NCBI GenBank assembly: GCA_021782055.1
Contig: JAJXVP010000043.1
Span: 1-16,261, forward strand
Direction of reading: 5' to 3'
Source: a bacterium
Lineage (GTDB): Bacteria; Spirochaetota; Spirochaetia; JABEVK01
Length of the DNA stretch: 16,261 nt
The notes under the pieces were generated by a model that worked only from the letters and a program-made list of their open reading frames with translations, was not told where the DNA came from and ran no database searches. Positions 14,162 to 16,261 of this stretch are shown here, piece after piece. The first letter of the stretch is position 1. The number at the start of each line of letters is the position of its first letter. Both the position numbers and the translations under genes were made by a program.

Positions 14162-15361
14162 ATGAAACTGAAACGCTACATTATTGCTTTGGTGATGGCC
14201 ACCGGTCTTATTCTGGGGGCCTTTGCTAACGAGAAAACCGCTGTTTGGGAACGTATCTACAAGAATGCTATCAACGATGACATGCGTTACGCGGTGCTTT
14301 TAAATATTCAAGAACTTCATGATCCGAGTTTTTCTGATATGCTGACGCAGGCGTTGGCTGATCTGGTTTCGAGTAGAATAGAGTCATCAGACTTGCAAAG
14401 GACAGAGAGTAAAGTGCGTTTGGCTGGTCTGCTGATCCAAGAACTGGGACAGCTGAACGCCGTAGCAGCCGCTGACAGTGTCTTTGCTGTCTTCCAAGAA
14501 ACCGTAAATCATCCCTTTTTGAAGGCCGAAGCTGCTATGACCTTGGGCCAGCTTCATGCTGTTCAGTATGAACCGTTTTTAGTGAGAGCACTCAACGATA
14601 GTAACCTGGCCCCGGACCCTAACAATTCTGAAGCTCAAGAAATTGTTGCTTTTGGTTTGGTGCAGGGTTTGGCACTCATGCATGATATTCGAAGCTACGA
14701 ACCAGTTTTTTATGCGTCGATTGGCTGGTATAGCCCCGAGCGTAAGGTTAAACAGACGGCAGCCGCCCTCTTAAAGACCATTGTGGCTGATCCCACCGAT
14801 GTTCTCATCAAGATTATCAACACCCAGACAAACTACAAGAAAATGCTCTATGCACTGGATGCTGAGAATGACTCATCGGCATCACCTGCGGCAAAAAATA
14901 AAACCGCTTTAGTGGCGATGGCACAGGGTATTAAGTTTATTCCCAATAATTTGCAAGAGTCCTTGCAGTTGGCTAACTTGCGCGGAAAAGCCTTAAACAT
15001 GCTCATTCAGTATCAGGATCACTCGGCAGATGCTGTCAAATTGTATCGCCAGGAATACCAAACCGCAAAGTCTGCCAATCAGCAGAGTGAAATCTTAACG
15101 ATGATCCAAGCTCTGGGAATCAACGCAAGTCCAGCTGCGGCTGGTTATTTGTCGGATTTGCTTGGGCATTTTAACGATATGTCAACAAATGGCTTGATGC
15201 TCAGCGATTTTGACTTGCTTCAACTCAAGACCGTTTTGTGGGCTATGCAAAAAGCCCGCAATCCCTCAGTGCGGCCTGGATTGTTGCAAGCCCAGTTTTT
15301 GTATACGCCGGCAATTCAACGGGACGTTAAGGATGTGCTTGCGTCTTTACCGGCGAACTGA
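14162..15361 (+). CDS. Exported HEAT-like alpha-helical repeat protein
   Basis: A 399-residue protein with a clear signal peptide (MKLKRYIIALVMATGLILGAFA, cleavage near residue 22). The rest is almost wholly helical, with paired-helix units resembling HEAT or armadillo repeats, for example at about 108-145 (KAEAAMTLGQL followed by FLVRALND) and 195-215 (VKQTAAALLKTIV). There is no catalytic motif. It should lie in the periplasm, perhaps as a protein-binding scaffold. The start follows GGAAAAAG at a spacing of about 6 bases, 15 bases after the repeat lipoprotein gene. A strong terminator follows the stop. The pairing with an extended beta-repeat lipoprotein suggests one envelope assembly, but this rests on position alone. 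I do not recognise a named family. Confidence 0.8.
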   Translation: MKLKRYIIALVMATGLILGAFANEKTAVWERIYKNAINDDMRYAVLLNIQELHDPSFSDMLTQALADLVSSRIESSDLQRTESKVRLAGLLIQELGQLNAVAAADSVFAVFQETVNHPFLKAEAAMTLGQLHAVQYEPFLVRALNDSNLAPDPNNSEAQEIVAFGLVQGLALMHDIRSYEPVFYASIGWYSPERKVKQTAAALLKTIVADPTDVLIKIINTQTNYKKMLYALDAENDSSASPAAKNKTALVAMAQGIKFIPNNLQESLQLANLRGKALNMLIQYQDHSADAVKLYRQEYQTAKSANQQSEILTMIQALGINASPAAAGYLSDLLGHFNDMSTNGLMLSDFDLLQLKTVLWAMQKARNPSVRPGLLQAQFLYTPAIQRDVKDVLASLPAN

Positions 15362-15387
15362 CGTGTTTGACTTAATCTAACGAAGGT

Positions 15388-15424
15388 GCCGTTCACAAGA
15401 ATTTCTCGTGAACGGCCTTTTTTT
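15388..15424 (+). terminator. Intrinsic terminator of the repeat-lipoprotein/HEAT operon
   Basis: GCCGTTCAC (15388-15396) pairs perfectly with GTGAACGGC (15408-15416), giving a 9-bp stem with an 11-base loop, followed by C and seven T residues. It starts 26 bases after the stop of the HEAT-like gene. The minus-strand side has no T run, so it acts in one direction only. The T run also contains the stop codon of the convergent membrane protein gene. Confidence 0.92.
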
Positions 15425-16085
15425 AGCTGGTTGGTTGTACTCGCGTTGTTTGTACTCGCAGGGGCGCGTAAAAGCGTTCCAGGTACAACCAGGTTCCGGT
15501 CAAAGCGCCCGCGAGAAGAATCCAGGCTGCCCAGGCCCAGGAGGTATATGCTAGAACCACCAGGAAAGGAACCGCGAGGCCTATTCCGATAAAAGCGCCT
15601 AGCCACAAAAGCGGAAACCTTTTTTGTGAGGCCAACGAAAACTGTAAATAGAGAATGGGCCACCAGACTAACTGTAGGCTCCAGGTGATCGGAGAAAAGA
15701 ACAGTTCAGGGGGGCCAAAAGCGGCAAGTGTTGTCAGAAAATCAGAAAGACCCAAAAAGGTGAAGTACGATGCAATCCAGAGGGTAAGGCGTAACAAAAC
15801 AAGACTTTGGTCGCCTTCGTGTCGGTGCCGCCAAAAGTATGCCCCGAAAAGCAGAGCTGGCCCTAAAAAGCTATTATTGAACCAGACGCCCCAGAACATT
15901 CCCACGAAATCTCCCGTAAAAACACCCCATTGCCGAAACGGCATGGTGATCAAAACGGCTCCTATGCCCCAAAGGATACTCGAGGAGTAAAACAAAAGCG
16001 GTTGGGGCGGTCGAATACCTTCCCAATAGCGAAAAACCAACAAAAATGTGATTGTTGGGATGCAAACAAGTAAGAAAAGGTTCAT
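15423..16085 (-). CDS. Multi-pass membrane protein of unknown function
   Basis: A 220-residue, strongly hydrophobic protein with about seven predicted membrane segments, near residues 1-20, 30-50, 60-82, 97-122, 133-152, 157-178 and 183-203. It is rich in Trp and Phe, with short polar loops such as RHRHEGDQ (86-93) that could face the cytoplasm. I see no transporter, protease or enzyme signature. The C terminus carries a small tandem repeat (RVQTT then RVQPT) matching a 15-base direct DNA repeat. The ATG at 16085 follows AGGATG at a plausible spacing. The gene is transcribed alone, away from the infC-like gene, and its stop lies in the T run of the opposing terminator. Confidence 0.75.
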   Translation of the reverse strand: MNLFLLVCIPTITFLLVFRYWEGIRPPQPLLFYSSSILWGIGAVLITMPFRQWGVFTGDFVGMFWGVWFNNSFLGPALLFGAYFWRHRHEGDQSLVLLRLTLWIASYFTFLGLSDFLTTLAAFGPPELFFSPITWSLQLVWWPILYLQFSLASQKRFPLLWLGAFIGIGLAVPFLVVLAYTSWAWAAWILLAGALTGTWLYLERFYAPLRVQTTRVQPTS

Positions 16086-16134
16086 GCCTGCATCCTGACA
16101 TGAGAGAATAAGCTTGGCAAGGTGGGAAATGGTA

Positions 16135-16161
16135 GTTTTGTCTTTCTGTTATGGACAAAAC
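16135..16161. repeat. 8-bp inverted repeat overlapping the infC-like promoter
   Basis: GTTTTGTC (16135-16142) is the exact reverse complement of GACAAAAC (16154-16161), with an 11-base spacer. The right arm covers most of the -35 box of the candidate promoter at 16152-16180. Arm length and centre-to-centre distance (about 19 bases, near two helical turns) would suit a dimeric repressor site, but no such protein is identified and chance is possible. Confidence 0.4.
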
Positions 16162-16180
16162 CTTCGGGCTATGCTAGATT
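16152..16180 (+). promoter_or_regulatory. Candidate extended -10 promoter for the infC-like gene
   Basis: TGGACA (16152-16157, five of six matching TTGACA) is 17 bases from TAGATT (16175-16180, four of six). TGC lies immediately before the -10 box, fitting the extended TGn motif. The predicted start near 16187 leaves a leader of about 35 bases to the ATG at 16222. It fits the expected need for a steady promoter ahead of a translation-factor operon. Confidence 0.55.
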
Positions 16181-16221
16181 CACTGACTGAATCCGTACAA
16201 ACGAAACTTGCGTGGAGGGAT

Positions 16222-16261
16222 ATGTCGACAAAAGAGAAGGATTTTCGGATCAATGACAAGA
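16222..16261 (+). CDS. infC: Start of probable translation initiation factor IF-3 gene (partial, cut by window end)
   Basis: Only 13 codons are present: MSTKEKDFRINDK. The short charged start followed by (D/L)xRIN(D/E)K is the usual opening of bacterial IF-3, which binds the 30S subunit and checks the start codon. In most bacteria infC is followed by rpmI and rplT. The ATG follows GGAGGG with a short spacer of 2-4 bases. No other in-frame start exists nearby. Unlike enterobacterial infC, which uses AUU for self-regulation, this start is a plain ATG. The call rests on a very short match and should be treated as probable, not proven. Confidence 0.6.
   Translation, partial: MSTKEKDFRINDK

Noticed and set aside
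1..16261. Mobile element, prophage, CRISPR or defence system
   Set aside because: No transposase, integrase, terminal inverted repeat, spaced direct repeats or known defence domain was found. Gene style and spacing look chromosomal throughout.

Overview
The window looks like a piece of a flagellated spirochaete chromosome, in the Treponema/Spirochaeta neighbourhood. The strongest clue is a tandem pair of genes for FlaA, the outer-layer (sheath) protein of the periplasmic flagellar filament. Supporting clues are lipoproteins with loose lipoboxes, cyclic-nucleotide-binding (cNMP) proteins fused to TPR or kinase modules, and the standard genetic code with ATG and GTG starts. The DNA is densely coded, with no gene-free stretch above about 150 bases. 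I see no insertion sequence, prophage or CRISPR array. The taxonomic placement is inference; no database was consulted.

Layout, left to right. (1) 27-2656, plus strand: a cNMP-fold protein with TPRs, overlapped by a CRP/FNR-type regulator, then an aldo/keto reductase. (2) 2717-4681, minus strand: a P-loop ATPase with an Asp23-like C-terminal domain, followed by an exported protein that resembles a catalytically dead gluzincin (MA-type) peptidase with C-terminal TPRs. (3) 4766-7372, plus strand: a complete ABC importer of the iron-siderophore/haem/cobalamin type, with solute-binding protein, FecCD permease and ATPase in overlapping genes. (4) 7384-7469, minus strand: tRNA-Leu(UAA). (5) 7518-8309, plus strand: TatD-family nuclease, converging on (6). 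(6) 8290-13218, minus strand: in transcription order a lipoprotein of unknown function, a consensus sigma-70 promoter, two flaA genes, an intrinsic terminator, a soluble cNMP-domain histidine kinase, and an exported OmpA-domain protein. (7) 13325-15361, plus strand: a lipoprotein made of 26-residue YD-like repeats and an exported HEAT-like repeat protein, closed by a strong terminator. (8) 15423-16085, minus strand: a multi-pass membrane protein. (9) 16222 to the right edge, plus strand: the first 13 codons of a gene that looks like infC (translation initiation factor IF-3).

How the genes may work together: the flaA block probably makes sheath protein at a high level from its promoter, with the terminator limiting read-through into the kinase and the OmpA-like gene. 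Those two could connect intracellular cyclic nucleotide levels and the cell envelope to motility, but this link is inferred only from position. Three separate cNMP domains occur within about 10 kb. Two keep the consensus phosphate-binding cassette and one has lost its glutamate. The least familiar pieces are the P-loop/Asp23 fusion with its pseudo-peptidase partner, the 26-residue repeat lipoprotein, and a 12-bp perfect terminator-like hairpin inside the pseudo-peptidase gene.
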